Shown: positions 36,937 to 45,848, counted from the stretch's first letter. The stretch: DNA of 64,000 nucleotides from Candidatus Accumulibacter sp. ACC003 (GCF_907163085.1 NZ_CAJQTX010000006.1:248001-312000); one strand, 5' to 3'. A program made the numbers and translations. The notes: generated by a model not told the origin, from the letters alone.

Positions 36937-38039
36937 TCCGCCTCGGCTCTGTCATTGCCGAATTCGAAGCGGACTTCATGACGCAATTTCGCCACCGCCT
37001 GAGCTTCGATCAGCTTCGGGCACTCTCGGCGATGCGCGATTGCCGCGGCCCGGCCAGCCCGATGATGCAGCTCCAGTGCGAAGGCTGCGATCAGCAAAAA
37101 CTCGTTCCGCATTCCTGCGGCCATCGCCTTTGCCCGCACTGCCAGCACCACGAGAGCCAGCAATGGCTGGAACGTCAGATAGAGCGCCTCGTCCCGGCCG
37201 ACTACTTTCTGCTGACCTTCACGCTGCCGGCCGAATTGCGCGGGCTCGCTGCGGCGCACGCCGACGTCGTCTTCGATGGCTTGATGCGCTGTGCCTGGGA
37301 AACGGTGCACCGCTTCAGTCAGAACGACCGGCAGTTGCAGGGCACGCCCGGCGCCATCGCGGTCCTGCACACGCACTCGCGTCGGCTCGACTTCCACCCG
37401 CATGTCCATCTCGTCGTCCCCGCGGCAGCGATCGATGCCGCGAAGCAGCGCTGGCGACGCAAGCGGCGCGGCAAGAACGGCACCTACCTGTTCAACGAGA
37501 AGGCGATGGCCAAGGTCTTCCGGGCCAAAATGCTGGCGGCGATCGAGGCGGCCGGCATTTGCCTGCCGGCGTCCTATCCGCGGGAATGGGTAGCGCACTG
37601 CAAATCGGTGGGCAGCGGCGAGAAGGCCCTGATCTACCTCGGTCGTTACCTCTACCGCGGCGTCATCCGTGAACAGGACATCCTCGCTTGTAAGGATGGG
37701 CGGGTGAGCTTCCGCTACCGCAACGCACAAACCGGCAAGTCGGAAAAGCGCTCGCTAGCCGGCGCCGATTTCCTCTGGCTGATCCTCCAGCACGTGCTAC
37801 CCAAGGGCTTTCGCCGCGCCCGCAATTTCGGCTTCCTGCACGCCAACTGCAAGCGCCTGATCAGTTTGCTGCACCGCTTGCTGAAGTTCGATCCCAGCCG
37901 CTTCACGCCGCCGCGCAAGGAGCGGCCAGCGATGCTTTGCCCGTGCTGTGGCTCCGTGATGTCAATTGTCCGGACGCGTATTCGATCAACATCGCCCGCC
38001 TTCGTCGCTGCTCCACCGCTCGTCGCGATCGCTGCCTGA
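36933..38039 (+). CDS. IS91 family HUH transposase
   Basis: The 368-residue protein has an N-terminal zinc finger (CEGCDQQK ... CGHRLCPHCQ), the HUH metal-binding motif (FHPHVHLVV, about residue 155) and the catalytic tyrosine region IYLGRYLYRG. It should nick and rejoin single strands for rolling-circle transposition. Start ATG 36933 overlaps the recombinase stop. Length is normal for the family. Confidence 0.9.
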   Translation: MIRLGSVIAEFEADFMTQFRHRLSFDQLRALSAMRDCRGPASPMMQLQCEGCDQQKLVPHSCGHRLCPHCQHHESQQWLERQIERLVPADYFLLTFTLPAELRGLAAAHADVVFDGLMRCAWETVHRFSQNDRQLQGTPGAIAVLHTHSRRLDFHPHVHLVVPAAAIDAAKQRWRRKRRGKNGTYLFNEKAMAKVFRAKMLAAIEAAGICLPASYPREWVAHCKSVGSGEKALIYLGRYLYRGVIREQDILACKDGRVSFRYRNAQTGKSEKRSLAGADFLWLILQHVLPKGFRRARNFGFLHANCKRLISLLHRLLKFDPSRFTPPRKERPAMLCPCCGSVMSIVRTRIRSTSPAFVAAPPLVAIAA

Positions 38040-38378
38040 TCGTGTAAGCCGCCTTCACAGCGCTGTCCGGCCGCCTTTGGGACTTCAGTTTCCCCAAGCT
38101 GAGTGACGGGGTCGCCCGGAGTTCAGTGGCCGGGACGCCAAAACGGCCGGATTTGCGCGATCTTCGCTGACGGTGCCGCAGCGCGCGGCGACGGCCCGCT
38201 CCCCGCCCTTCGGCATTCATGCCTGCGGGGTAAATCCAAAAAAGATATTTGCAGAGGGCGCGCCCAGCGCTCCGGCCCGGGCTCGTCCAACAAACGGATC
38301 AGATCGTGGCTTCGCACGATCTATCCTTATTCGTTGGGCACATTGTTGGGCACATTTTGAGATGTTAGGGGCGCGACC
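38040..38378. other. gap holding a hairpin and a tandem 12-bp repeat before the integrase
   Basis: No gene is visible. It contains the perfect hairpin at 38301-38322 and two tandem copies of GTTGGGCACATT (38333-38356), 22 bp before the integrase start. The tandem repeat could be recombinase arm sites or part of an attachment site. Confidence 0.55.
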
Positions 38379-38498
38379 ATGGCGAGACTGACCGTGAAGC
38401 AATTGCAGGCCCTTTCCGCTATTGACGCAGGTAAGAGGTTGAGCGACGAGCACGCCCTCTACGGTGTCGTGAGAACGCGTGGTGATGCAGCCTCGGTC

Positions 38499-39782
38499 CA
38501 GGGCCTCCGCACTCGGCTGTCATAGCGGTGTGAGGCCCAGCATCGTCATCCGGACATCGTCATCCCAAGCAGCTCCTTTGCGCTTCAAGCGTAAGCTGGC
38601 TTTAGTCTTGTCGGTCGTATCCAGACGAATCAGGTTGAGAACGATTTTCTTCAAGAGGGAGAGGTTCTGTGGGGCGTTGTCCTTGCGTACAGTGCTGGCA
38701 TCTTCACGAAAGCTGACGTCGAGCACCCAGTGAAGGCGGTTTTCTACGCCCCAATGGCCTCGCACCGCGGCCGCCAGCTCTTCGGCGGTCAAGGCACGAG
38801 AACTGATGTAGTAGCGTCGCTCGAAGTTCGATTCCTTGTTGCCAACCTTGCGCAGGGAGTCGACCAGGCCGATCGTCTGGCACTTCGGCCAATCGGCCAG
38901 ATCAACGAGTCCTTGCGCAGGCAAGACCGAGGCGATCTGTCCGACGATTCGACCATGGGACTTGCGGGCCTGACGGTGGCGATCAACGGCCTCGGATTGA
39001 TACTGGTCGATGAACTCGGTCTCGATGGCTTCCAGCAACGTCGGCTGGTTGCCTTTGACCGCCAGCAGGTAGTCGCCGCCTTGATCCGTGATCTGCCGGG
39101 CGATAGTTTTCTGGCAGCCCATGGCGTCGATGGTGACCAGCAACCCATTGATATACAGTGCCTTGAGCAGTTCCGGGATGGCGGTGATCTCATTACTCTT
39201 GCTGGCGACCTTTTCCTGACCGAGGACAATACCCAATTCCGTAGCGAAGGCGCTGACCATGTGAATCGCGGTTTCGCCACCACTGCCGGAACCTCGCACC
39301 GTCTTGCCATCGAACGCGACGCTGCCTCGCAAGGCGCCGACCACCCCGGCCACCCAGCGGCGAAACGCGACCTCAAATTGCTTCGGGTCAAGCGCTCGGA
39401 ACACCCGCAGAAACGTCTCCGTGGAGGGAACCCCGTTCTTGAGCACCAGGAATTCACGCAGCCATTTTTCCTTCCGGCGCCCCCAATAGGCGATGTCTTC
39501 GATGGTGTCACAATCCGAGAGTACCCCTGCCATGGCAATCACCAAAATCTCCTGAAAGTCATGCAGCGTTCCATTGCTGGGTCTGCGCGGGTCGTCCACT
39601 TCCCTCAAGCAGCACATCAGGCTCACTCCCGTCGTCACAGTCATTTCGGTTGTCCAAAAGACGAGAGTAGACCTGATTTCAGTAGGGTTTACAAGTGGTT
39701 GTCATAAGCTCGTGAATTTTAACGATTTTCCGCTGATCGAGTATGACAATAAACACTATGCTATCCGAGTGCGGAGGCCCTG
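38499..39782. mobile_element. ISAs1-family insertion sequence (1,284 bp)
   Basis: Perfect 18-bp terminal inverted repeats (CAGGGCCTCCGCACTCGG at 38499-38516; its complement at 39765-39782) flank a single transposase gene. A perfect 10-bp target duplication, AGCCTCGGTC, lies at 38489-38498 and 39783-39792. The IS is therefore an intact, fairly recent insertion. Confidence 0.95.
38520..39644 (-). CDS. ISAs1 family DDE transposase
   Basis: The 374-residue protein has the family start (LREVDDPRRP, then HDFQEILVIAMAGVLSDCD) and DDE residues in GSVAFDGKTVRG, LVTIDAMGCQ and the C-terminal HWGVENRLHWVLDVSF. Length is normal and no frame damage is visible. It occupies almost all of the IS. Confidence 0.93.
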   Translation of the reverse strand: MTVTTGVSLMCCLREVDDPRRPSNGTLHDFQEILVIAMAGVLSDCDTIEDIAYWGRRKEKWLREFLVLKNGVPSTETFLRVFRALDPKQFEVAFRRWVAGVVGALRGSVAFDGKTVRGSGSGGETAIHMVSAFATELGIVLGQEKVASKSNEITAIPELLKALYINGLLVTIDAMGCQKTIARQITDQGGDYLLAVKGNQPTLLEAIETEFIDQYQSEAVDRHRQARKSHGRIVGQIASVLPAQGLVDLADWPKCQTIGLVDSLRKVGNKESNFERRYYISSRALTAEELAAAVRGHWGVENRLHWVLDVSFREDASTVRKDNAPQNLSLLKKIVLNLIRLDTTDKTKASLRLKRKGAAWDDDVRMTMLGLTPL

Positions 39783-41173
39783 AGCCTCGGTCATGTTTCG
39801 CTGGAGATACAGATTCGGCGGTCAGGTTAAAGACTACACCTGCGGGACTTGGCCAAAAGACTCGCTCGCCCAGATCCGTCAGGTGCGAGCGGATGCCGCT
39901 GCCTACGTCAGTAAGGGTTTGGATCCAACTGAACAGGCGCGCACGCGGAAGCTCTCTGCTCGGGCGGTGCAAGCGGAGGAGCTAGCCAAGCTCAACTGCC
40001 GGATTGCTGAGGCCGAATCTTTCAAGTCACGCCTAAGCGTTCGGGCTCTTTTTGATCGCTGGGAAAGGCTTGAGTTGTCGGCGCGGAAGGATGCCGGCAA
40101 AGAAGCAAGAAGATCGTTCGAGAAAGACGTGTTCCCCAGCCTGGGTGATGTTGCGGCGGAGGATGTCACGAGGCCGATGGTCGCTCAGGTACTTGACAAC
40201 GTTGTGGAAAGAGGCGCCCGCATTCTTGCTCGCAACCTCCTCGGCGACATTCGCCAGATGTACGGCTTCGCCATCGTTCGTGGCCTCGTAACTACTGATC
40301 CGAGCAGCCACATGAAACGCGATGACTTTGGCAAGAAAGTCGAGCGTAGCCGAGTATTGAGTGAGGACGAGGTTCGTTTGCTCAAGAGCAAGCTGTCGGC
40401 GGCCAGAATGGCAAAGACATCGGAACTGGCCGTCTGGATCATCCTCGCGACCTGTTGTCGCGTTGGCGAGCTGTCGATGGCCCGTTGGGATCAGATTGAT
40501 CTTGAAAAAGGCGTCTGGCGCATCCCCCCAGAAGATGCCAAGAATGGCAAGGAGCACACGGTGTTCTTGTCCGATTTCGCGGTCGATCGGTTCAAGGAGC
40601 TTCGCGACATCACGGCTACTTCCTTCAACGCGGAAGGCGTGAAAATTAGATGTCCTTGGGTCTTGCCTTCGCACGATAAGAGCAATCACCTGTGCCTCAA
40701 GTCTTTGGCCAAGCAGATCGGCGATCGCCAGCGGGGTGACAGACCAGCACTGAGCAACCGCAGTAGTAACGTGTCATCTCTAATTCTTCCACGGGGGAAA
40801 TGGACGCCGCACGACCTACGGCGAACTGGAGCCACGTTGATGGGTATGCTCGGTATCCGTCCAGACGTAATTGAAAAGTGCCTTAATCACGTTCAGCAAA
40901 ACAGACTGGTTCGGATCTATCAGCGCCAAGACCTGACATTAGAGCAGAAGAATGCCTGGAGGAGCCTCGGAGAGCTGCTTGACCTGCTCGGGCGAGATAA
41001 CTTAGACGATGTCACATCGCTGCCTCGGGTACCGTCATAAAAGCGCCGGAGTGTGACGCCACTTATCTGAGCTCGCCAGCAACGCCACACGTCAGACTGG
41101 TCCGGCAGATCTGGCGCCGTGCTCGCTGACGCGAACGCTGAACCGCTCGGTTCCCTGAGGTGTTGATCGCCAG

Positions 41174-41827
41174 TTACCTTGTCTGCGAGGACTCGTCCGG
41201 GGTGCCTGCCGTCTCCAAATCGCGATGCTCCACAGCCGGAAGCTCTTTCTCTTCAGCAACCACCCCACCCGTCTCCTTCCGCCGTGCCGCCAGCACCGCA
41301 CGCGTAGCGAGCTGCCGGATCTGTCCGGCCAGACGAAGAATCCGCCGCTTCCATTCATAGACTCCGAGCGCGTATTGGCTGTCGGTGATGACGCATGACA
41401 GCCAGAGCGCATCCAGGTGGGCCATCATCCCGTCGAACTCGCGGATGATCGCCAGGTACCTGATCGAGCGCGGCGAGGTGATCTGCACATCGATGGTCTT
41501 GGCACTGGTGTAGCCGATCGCAGTTTCGATGCCATTGCCCTCGGCAACTTCCTTCAGCCGCAGCGACTCCTTGCGAATCTCGTCCAGAGTCTGGTCGATC
41601 TGACTATCGACCAAGGCGTCGACCTCCTGCGCCTGCTCTTCGCTCCCGATGAATCTCAAGACCACGCTCAACGAGAACAGCGCGTTGGCGCACATCTCGT
41701 AGCCACGGTCGAAGGTCTGCTTCGCGTGCAGTGAATTGAGCACGGCCTTCTGCGTCAGGAAAGGCCGGCTGTTGTCCTGCCGGACCGATGGAATATGCGT
41801 CGAATCGTTCCGCTGTCGCTGTGCCAT
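41174..41827 (-). CDS. integrative-element protein, DUF1845/AcaB-like
   Basis: The 217-residue protein resembles the DUF1845 (PFL_4669/AcaB-like) family encoded in integrative conjugative elements: FLTQKAVLNSLHAKQTFDRG, then TAIGYTSAKTIDVQITSPRS and MAHLDALWLSCVITDSQY. It is mostly helical with no membrane segment. Some relatives are annotated as regulators, but the role is not settled. It is the only gene of this set on the minus strand and is divergent from ssb. Confidence 0.65.
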   Translation of the reverse strand: MAQRQRNDSTHIPSVRQDNSRPFLTQKAVLNSLHAKQTFDRGYEMCANALFSLSVVLRFIGSEEQAQEVDALVDSQIDQTLDEIRKESLRLKEVAEGNGIETAIGYTSAKTIDVQITSPRSIRYLAIIREFDGMMAHLDALWLSCVITDSQYALGVYEWKRRILRLAGQIRQLATRAVLAARRKETGGVVAEEKELPAVEHRDLETAGTPDESSQTR

Positions 41828-41984
41828 TTGCCGTCTCCCGGAGTGTCGATCAAGCCCAGCGTATCGCTTGCACTGCGAGCGCGACCTTCGAAAAGCGCCC
41901 AGAAGCGACGCATTTCAAACTCCTGCGACGACCGTAGCGGCAGAGAATTCAGCCATCTCTCGTTCCGTCTATGACGATCGAAGT

Positions 41985-42083
41985 GAAGGTAGCTGGCCTT
42001 CTTCATAAACAGCATTCTCTCCAACCCCCGGCGGGGTAGCCCCGTCAGGATACGGCGGCGTCCCTGCCTTCCTTGTCAGGAGG
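41985..42083 (+). promoter_or_regulatory. structured leader of ssb: pseudoknot plus hairpin
   Basis: An H-type pseudoknot is predicted: stem GAAGG (41985-41989) / CCTTC (41997-42001), loop TAGCTGG, and loop bases GCTG paired to CAGC (42010-42013). A second hairpin, GGCGGGG (42030-42036) / CCCTGCC (42062-42068), encloses CCGT-CAGGAT-ACGG and is followed by AGGAGG before ATG 42088. It shares the loop and spacing with the leaders at 43312 and 45849. Confidence 0.7.
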
Positions 42084-42087
42084 CCCT

Positions 42088-42537
42088 ATGCCCTCGTTGA
42101 ACAGAGTCACCCTCATCGGCCATCTCGGCGCCGACCCCGAGGTTCGCTACACCCAGAACCGAGAAGCGATTGCCACCATCCGGATCGCGACGACGGAGAT
42201 CAGCAAGGACAAGTCGTCCGGTGAACGCAAGGAAACCACCGAATGGCACCGCGTGATCTTCTTCAACCGTACCGCCGAAGTCGTCGGCGAGTACCTCAGA
42301 AAGGGCTCCCCGATCTACGTCGAAGGCCGCATCCAGACCCGCAAGTGGCAGGACAGCGCAGGTCAGGATCGCTACGTCGTCGAGATCCTCGCCAGCGAGA
42401 TGCAGATGCTCGGTGCTCGTCCATCGGCGAAAGACGCCAAAGCATCGGGTTCCGTCCCGCTTCGTGCCGACACGGTCTCGTCTAATCAGGCAAGCAGTTC
42501 AGCCGGTGACGAAGTGCCGGCCATGGAGCCGTTCTGA
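42088..42537 (+). CDS. ssb: single-stranded DNA-binding protein
   Basis: The 149-residue protein has the OB-fold SSB domain (about residues 1-108: [44 protein letters not shown]) and an acidic tail ending AMEPF, close to the usual DDIPF. The start ATG 42088 has AGGAGG upstream. As an element-borne SSB it probably works with the RecT and RecE-like proteins encoded after it. A structured leader precedes it. Confidence 0.93.
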   Translation: MPSLNRVTLIGHLGADPEVRYTQNREAIATIRIATTEISKDKSSGERKETTEWHRVIFFNRTAEVVGEYLRKGSPIYVEGRIQTRKWQDSAGQDRYVVEILASEMQMLGARPSAKDAKASGSVPLRADTVSSNQASSSAGDEVPAMEPF

Positions 42538-42563
42538 GCAGGTCGTCACGTCTTTTCCCCACC

Positions 42564-42599
42564 GGACGGTCATTCTCCCGGGCCGGGAGCCGACCGTCC
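42564..42599 (+). promoter_or_regulatory. two-stem hairpin leader
   Basis: The outer stem GGACGGTC / GACCGTCC (8 bp) encloses CTCCCGG-G-CCGGGAG (7 bp). It ends 21 bp before ATG 42621, with AGGAGG between. It has the same position as the hairpins in the other leaders of the element. Confidence 0.65.
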
Positions 42600-42620
42600 T
42601 TCACCTCAGGAGGTTCGCTC

Positions 42621-42869
42621 ATGGAACGTGTCATTCTCGTCATCACCATGCTGGCAGGGCTTCAGTTGCTGCTGTCGTTTCTCCGTTACTCAGCACAAGG
42701 CCTCAAGAGCTTGTTGAACCGTAGACCCGAAGCGACGGCAGCGTCCGAACCGGTGAAGGTCACGAGCACCCTTTGGCAGCAATACGACCGACCGGCTTAC
42801 CAGCGCCGGACCGGGATCGACATCGATCCCGCCAAGAGCGGTGAGGCTTCGTTTGAAGTGATCGCCTGA
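42621..42869 (+). CDS. small membrane protein of the integrative element
   Basis: The 82-residue protein has one N-terminal hydrophobic segment (VILVITMLAGLQLLLSFL) and a polar C-terminal part; no family is recognised. AGGAGG precedes the ATG and a strong hairpin precedes that. It lies between ssb and further small genes. Confidence 0.65.
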   Translation: MERVILVITMLAGLQLLLSFLRYSAQGLKSLLNRRPEATAASEPVKVTSTLWQQYDRPAYQRRTGIDIDPAKSGEASFEVIA

Positions 42870-42886
42870 ACGCTCATCCCCCTGCG

Positions 42887-42929
42887 GGGCATCGCCTCCG
42901 CATCAGGGGAGGGATGCCCTTTATTTCTT
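42887..42929 (+). terminator. terminator-like hairpin in a leader
   Basis: GGGCATCGCCTCC (42887-42899) pairs with GGAGGGATGCCC (42908-42919), one bulge, followed by TTTATTTCTT. It lies between the 82-residue protein gene and the GGAGG/ATG of the next small gene, so it could end one transcript or attenuate the next. Confidence 0.7.
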
Positions 42930-42943
42930 AATGGAGGCATCTC

Positions 42944-43021
42944 ATGGCACTCGTTCTTCTTTCTTGCTGCATCACCGGCTGGATCATCAGCCGTCCGATC
43001 ATTCGCGCGCTGGGGCTCTGA
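42944..43021 (+). CDS. 25-residue putative membrane peptide
   Basis: A tiny frame from ATG 42944 with a near-ideal GGAGG spacing encodes MALVLLSCCITGWIISRP and a short tail. It is hydrophobic throughout. It ends two bases before the next start, which suggests translational coupling. The leader hairpin and ribosome-binding site support it, but it is too short for homology. Confidence 0.5.
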   Translation: MALVLLSCCITGWIISRPIIRALGL

Positions 43022-43023
43022 AG

Positions 43024-43215
43024 ATGGCTTTCGACCCCGCACACGATCAAGTCCTGCAATCCAACCCGCTTCTCGTTCGGCTTTTTTCGGCGCTGTCGAT
43101 GGCGCGTGCTTGCGATCTCCACCAGAGACTCCAGGCAGGGCGCACCGACCCGGAAACCCGCCGGCTGCTCCGACGGGCTCTGATCCTCTCGAAGCAAGAA
43201 CAAGCAGCGAACTGA
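43024..43215 (+). CDS. small hypothetical protein
   Basis: The 63-residue, basic, helical protein (LLVRLFSALSMARACDLHQR) follows the 25-residue frame by two bases. No family is recognised. A terminator-like hairpin follows its stop. Confidence 0.55.
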   Translation: MAFDPAHDQVLQSNPLLVRLFSALSMARACDLHQRLQAGRTDPETRRLLRRALILSKQEQAAN

Positions 43216-43220
43216 ACCAC

Positions 43221-43240
43221 GCCCCGGCTTGCCGGGGCTT
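43221..43240 (+). terminator. terminator-like hairpin
   Basis: GCCCCGG-CTTG-CCGGGGC followed by TTTCCC lies directly after the 63-residue protein gene. An equivalent hairpin, with different stem bases and the same trailing CTTTCCC, is found at 45759-45774. Confidence 0.6.
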
Positions 43241-43311
43241 TCCCGAGTGCGTTTCCAAAGCGCCCTCCGGAAAGCAGCCTTTGATCGAGCGATTCTTCGC
43301 CCGAGCAAGTC

Positions 43312-43402
43312 GCGGTAGCTGGCCGCACGAAACAAACAGCATTTTCATCCACCCAGCCGGGGAGGCCATCTCCGGAAGGGGCAGGTGACTCCGGCTTTTT
43401 TT
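43312..43402 (+). promoter_or_regulatory. structured leader of the RecE-like gene: pseudoknot plus hairpin with T7
   Basis: Pseudoknot: stem GCGG (43312-43315) / CCGC (43323-43326), loop TAGCTGG, and loop GCTG paired to CAGC (43337-43340). Hairpin: AGCCGG (43355-43360) / CCGGCT (43391-43396), then a T7 run and TGGAGG before ATG 43417. The hairpin plus T run resembles an attenuator. Confidence 0.7.
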
Positions 43403-43416
43403 CTTCTGGAGGCACC

Positions 43417-44250
43417 ATGGACGTCAAACATCCTGGCCTGCTGCGCATGCCGGCCAAGCAATACCACGCGGATCAATCGATCGGCCATTCGGGAATCATC
43501 AAACTGCTCAAGAGCCCCGCGCATCTGCGCGAAGCCCTCGATCATCCGTCGCCACCCACGCCGGCGATGGCGTTTGGTACCGCGGTTCACACCCACGTCC
43601 TCGAACCGGATCGTTTTTCCGAAGAGTTCGCAGTGGTCGAGAAGTTTGATCGCCGCACCAAGGAAGGCAAGGAAGCCGCCGCCCGCTTCGAGCAAGAGAA
43701 TCAGGGCAAAACCCTGATCACTTCCGACGACCTGGCGACATTGACCCGAGTGCGCGCCGCCGTTCACGCGCACGAGGGGGCGGCCCGCCTGTTCAAGCAA
43801 GGAGAAGCCGAGCTGTCGGCGTTCTGGACAGACCCGCTCACCGGGATCCCCTGTCGCTGTCGTCCGGACTGGTTCAACGGGACGGCCGTGGTCGATCTCA
43901 AGAGCTGTGTCGATGCCAGCAGTCGGGGCTTTTCTCGCGCCATCGCCAACCTCGGCTACGACATTCAAGCGGCGTTCTACGTCGATGGAATGAAAGCCGT
44001 GACCGGCACGGAGCTGCCCTTTCTCTTTGTCGCCGTCGAGAAGGAGGCACCCCATGCCGTGGCGCTTTACCGGGCTGACCCCGAAATCATCGAGGTCGGT
44101 CGCAAGAAGTACCGGGCAGCACTGCAGCTTCTGAAGTGGTGCCAGGATTCTGGCAGCTGGCCGGCTTACCAGCCCGGGGGTGAGATCGAATTGATCTCGC
44201 TACCGCGTTGGGCTGCCAACGCCGACGCCTTCGAGTTCGACGCCGCCTGA
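43417..44250 (+). CDS. PD-(D/E)XK nuclease, RecE/exonuclease VIII-like (DUF3799)
   Basis: The 277-residue protein matches phage-type PD-(D/E)XK exonucleases: AMAFGTAVHTHVLEPDRF near residue 50, then GIPCRCRPDWF and AVVDLKSCVDAS, giving the Asp and the D-x-K catalytic pair, and a late YDIQAAFYVDGM. Paired with RecT (two genes on), it would resect double-strand ends so that RecT can anneal the strands. The start has TGGAGG upstream and a structured leader. Confidence 0.85.
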   Translation: MDVKHPGLLRMPAKQYHADQSIGHSGIIKLLKSPAHLREALDHPSPPTPAMAFGTAVHTHVLEPDRFSEEFAVVEKFDRRTKEGKEAAARFEQENQGKTLITSDDLATLTRVRAAVHAHEGAARLFKQGEAELSAFWTDPLTGIPCRCRPDWFNGTAVVDLKSCVDASSRGFSRAIANLGYDIQAAFYVDGMKAVTGTELPFLFVAVEKEAPHAVALYRADPEIIEVGRKKYRAALQLLKWCQDSGSWPAYQPGGEIELISLPRWAANADAFEFDAA

Positions 44251-44270
44251 TCGGCGGCTATTTTTAGTTT
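44242..44270 (+). terminator. intrinsic terminator after the RecE-like gene
   Basis: GCCGCC-TGATC-GGCGGC followed by TATTTTTAGTTT. The left arm overlaps the last codons and the loop contains the stop of the nuclease gene. This is the clearest intrinsic terminator in the element. Confidence 0.8.
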
Positions 44271-44279
44271 ATCAACCCC

Positions 44280-44324
44280 GGCGGGGAGACCAGTCCCCGC
44301 TCCGGGAGGCATGGTGTCTCCGCC
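44280..44324 (+). promoter_or_regulatory. hairpin leader of recT
   Basis: GGCGGGGAGAC (44280-44290) pairs with GTCTCCGCC (44316-44324) with a two-base bulge, followed by a T-rich stretch and TGGAGG before ATG 44345. No pseudoknot precedes it. Confidence 0.6.
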
Positions 44325-44344
44325 ATTTGTATTTGGAGGAAACC

Positions 44345-45406
44345 ATGTCTCAAACCTTGCGTAACATCCAGAGCGCCCGCCAGGGGAATACGACCAGCGT
44401 GGTGTCTTTTCCAGCGATGCTCGAACAGCTCAAGGGCGAAATCGCCCGCGCGCTGCCCAAGCATCTCAGTGCGGAGCGCATGGCGCGGATCGCACTGACT
44501 GCGTTTCGCATGAATCCGAAGCTGTCTGAAGTGGAGCCACGCAGTGTCGTCGCGGCGGTCATCCAGTCTTGTCAGCTCGGTCTGCAAATCGGCCTGATGG
44601 GCGAAGCGCATCTCGTCGCCTTCGGTAGCCAGTGCCAGTTGATTCCCGGCTATCAGGGGCTCGTGAAACTCGCGCGCAACAGCGGCAGCGTGCAGGACAT
44701 CTATGCGCACGAAGTGCGGATCAACGACAAGTTCGACATCGTCCTGGGCCTCAACCGTTCCTTGATGCACGAGCCGTTGAAGAAGAACGGCTTTCCGGCG
44801 TCCGACGACGAGCGCGGAGCGATCGCCGGTTTCTACGCAGTCGCGGTGTTCACGGATGGCTCACGCACCTTCCACGCCTTGTCGAAGGAGCAGGTCGAGT
44901 GGGTACGTGACCACTCCCGCGGGTACCAGATGGCGAAGAAGAACCGAAAAGAGAGTCCCTGGGACACGCATTTCGTCCCGATGGGCCTCAAGACGGCCAT
45001 TCGCCGCCTGTGCAATCTGCTACCGAAATCGCCGGAGCTGGCCATGGCACTGGCCATGGACGAACTCAACGAACGCGGTAAGACCCAGAACATCGGGATG
45101 GCCGAGGCGATCGACGGCTCCTGGGCTCCGATCATCGACGACGAATCAAGTGAATCGAAGAGTAACGAGGCGGGGGCGGGCGACCAGAAGTCCGGTCGTG
45201 AAGGCGCCAACCCGCCGCTCCATGTGCTCCTCACCAGCATCAGCCAGGCCGCATCCGTTGATGACCTCGACGAACGCTACGCCAAGGCTGAAGACGCCGC
45301 CGACGACGGCGATCTTGAGCAGTTGCTTCGCGCCTATCGCAGCCGTAAGGCAGTGTTGACCGACACGGCTTCACCGGCCAGTGCGATTGTCGGCGTAGCG
45401 AAATGA
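44345..45406 (+). CDS. recT: RecT family single-strand annealing recombinase
   Basis: The 353-residue protein matches RecT: LSAERMARIALTAFRMNPKL, IGLMGEAHLVAFGSQCQL, IPGYQGLVKLARNSG and DTHFVPMGLKTAIRRLCN are family motifs in the usual order. The C-terminal ~100 residues are variable. It promotes annealing of resected strands with the RecE-like nuclease and SSB. GGAGG and a hairpin leader precede it. Confidence 0.92.
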   Translation: MSQTLRNIQSARQGNTTSVVSFPAMLEQLKGEIARALPKHLSAERMARIALTAFRMNPKLSEVEPRSVVAAVIQSCQLGLQIGLMGEAHLVAFGSQCQLIPGYQGLVKLARNSGSVQDIYAHEVRINDKFDIVLGLNRSLMHEPLKKNGFPASDDERGAIAGFYAVAVFTDGSRTFHALSKEQVEWVRDHSRGYQMAKKNRKESPWDTHFVPMGLKTAIRRLCNLLPKSPELAMALAMDELNERGKTQNIGMAEAIDGSWAPIIDDESSESKSNEAGAGDQKSGREGANPPLHVLLTSISQAASVDDLDERYAKAEDAADDGDLEQLLRAYRSRKAVLTDTASPASAIVGVAK

Positions 45407-45430
45407 GCGCCCCGCGAGAAAGCGATCGCG

Positions 45431-45754
45431 GTGTCTCTATCCAGGGCCGATGGCCCGAGCCCACGACGAAAGGCGTCGGTCCGTGCACAGCGAGCAGAGG
45501 CACCTGACGAAGGTTACCCGTGGGCTGACGATGACCTCGTCAGGCTCCACAGGCGCCTGCTGCACAAGTCGCTGCGCGCTCTGTTCGATTCGAGGGTCTG
45601 CGCCACCACACGGGTGGAGATCCTCGACTGGCTGTCCCCGAGGGAGTGCTCGAACGCCTTCTCGTACTACGCGTGCTGCGCGTTCTCTGGCCTCGATCCC
45701 GAAGTGATTTGGGGTCGAGTGCTGGAGCGTTATCGGCGACGCGATTCCCTATAA
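45431..45754 (+). CDS. hypothetical protein of the integrative element
   Basis: The 107-residue protein from GTG 45431 has no recognised family. Its C-terminal ~75 residues look folded (LLHKSLRALFDSR, LDWLSPRECSNAFSYYACC) with three Cys. It follows recT by 24 bp, so it is probably co-transcribed. The exact start is uncertain. Confidence 0.55.
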   Translation: MSLSRADGPSPRRKASVRAQRAEAPDEGYPWADDDLVRLHRRLLHKSLRALFDSRVCATTRVEILDWLSPRECSNAFSYYACCAFSGLDPEVIWGRVLERYRRRDSL

Positions 45755-45758
45755 ACCT

Positions 45759-45774
45759 CCGGCGGCAACGCCGG
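45759..45774 (+). terminator. terminator-like hairpin
   Basis: CCGGCG-GCAA-CGCCGG followed by GCTTTCCC lies just after the 107-residue protein gene and mirrors the hairpin at 43221-43240. Confidence 0.55.
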
Positions 45775-45848
45775 GCTTTCCCAAGAGGGTTGACGCAGCC
45801 CTTTGCGGAAAGCGGATTCTGGACCCATCCGTCGGATGGGACCTGAAA

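Larger units (their letters stand above)
36000..38330. mobile_element. IS91-like element with its own tyrosine recombinase (ends approximate)
   Basis: It comprises the frameshifted recombinase and the HUH transposase, joined by a 4-bp ATGA overlap. IS91-family elements lack terminal inverted repeats and target duplications, so the ends cannot be fixed here. The perfect hairpin AGATCGTG-GCTTCG-CACGATCT at 38301-38322 lies where an oriIS end hairpin would be expected. Confidence 0.6.
38379..41040 (+). pseudogene. tyrosine integrase of the integrative element, split by an IS
   Basis: The gene starts at ATG 38379 (MARLTVKQLQALSAIDAG) and is interrupted at 38499 by the ISAs1 element. It resumes at 39793 in frame (VMFRWRYRFGG) after removing the IS and one 10-bp target copy. 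The restored protein has 455 residues: a DUF4102-like N-terminal domain, a core-binding domain and a catalytic domain with Arg in CCRVGELSM, HDLRR and Tyr in RLVRIYQRQ. Translation from the internal ATG 39793 gives a 415-residue protein lacking the N-terminal 40 residues, which may or may not retain activity. Confidence 0.9.
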
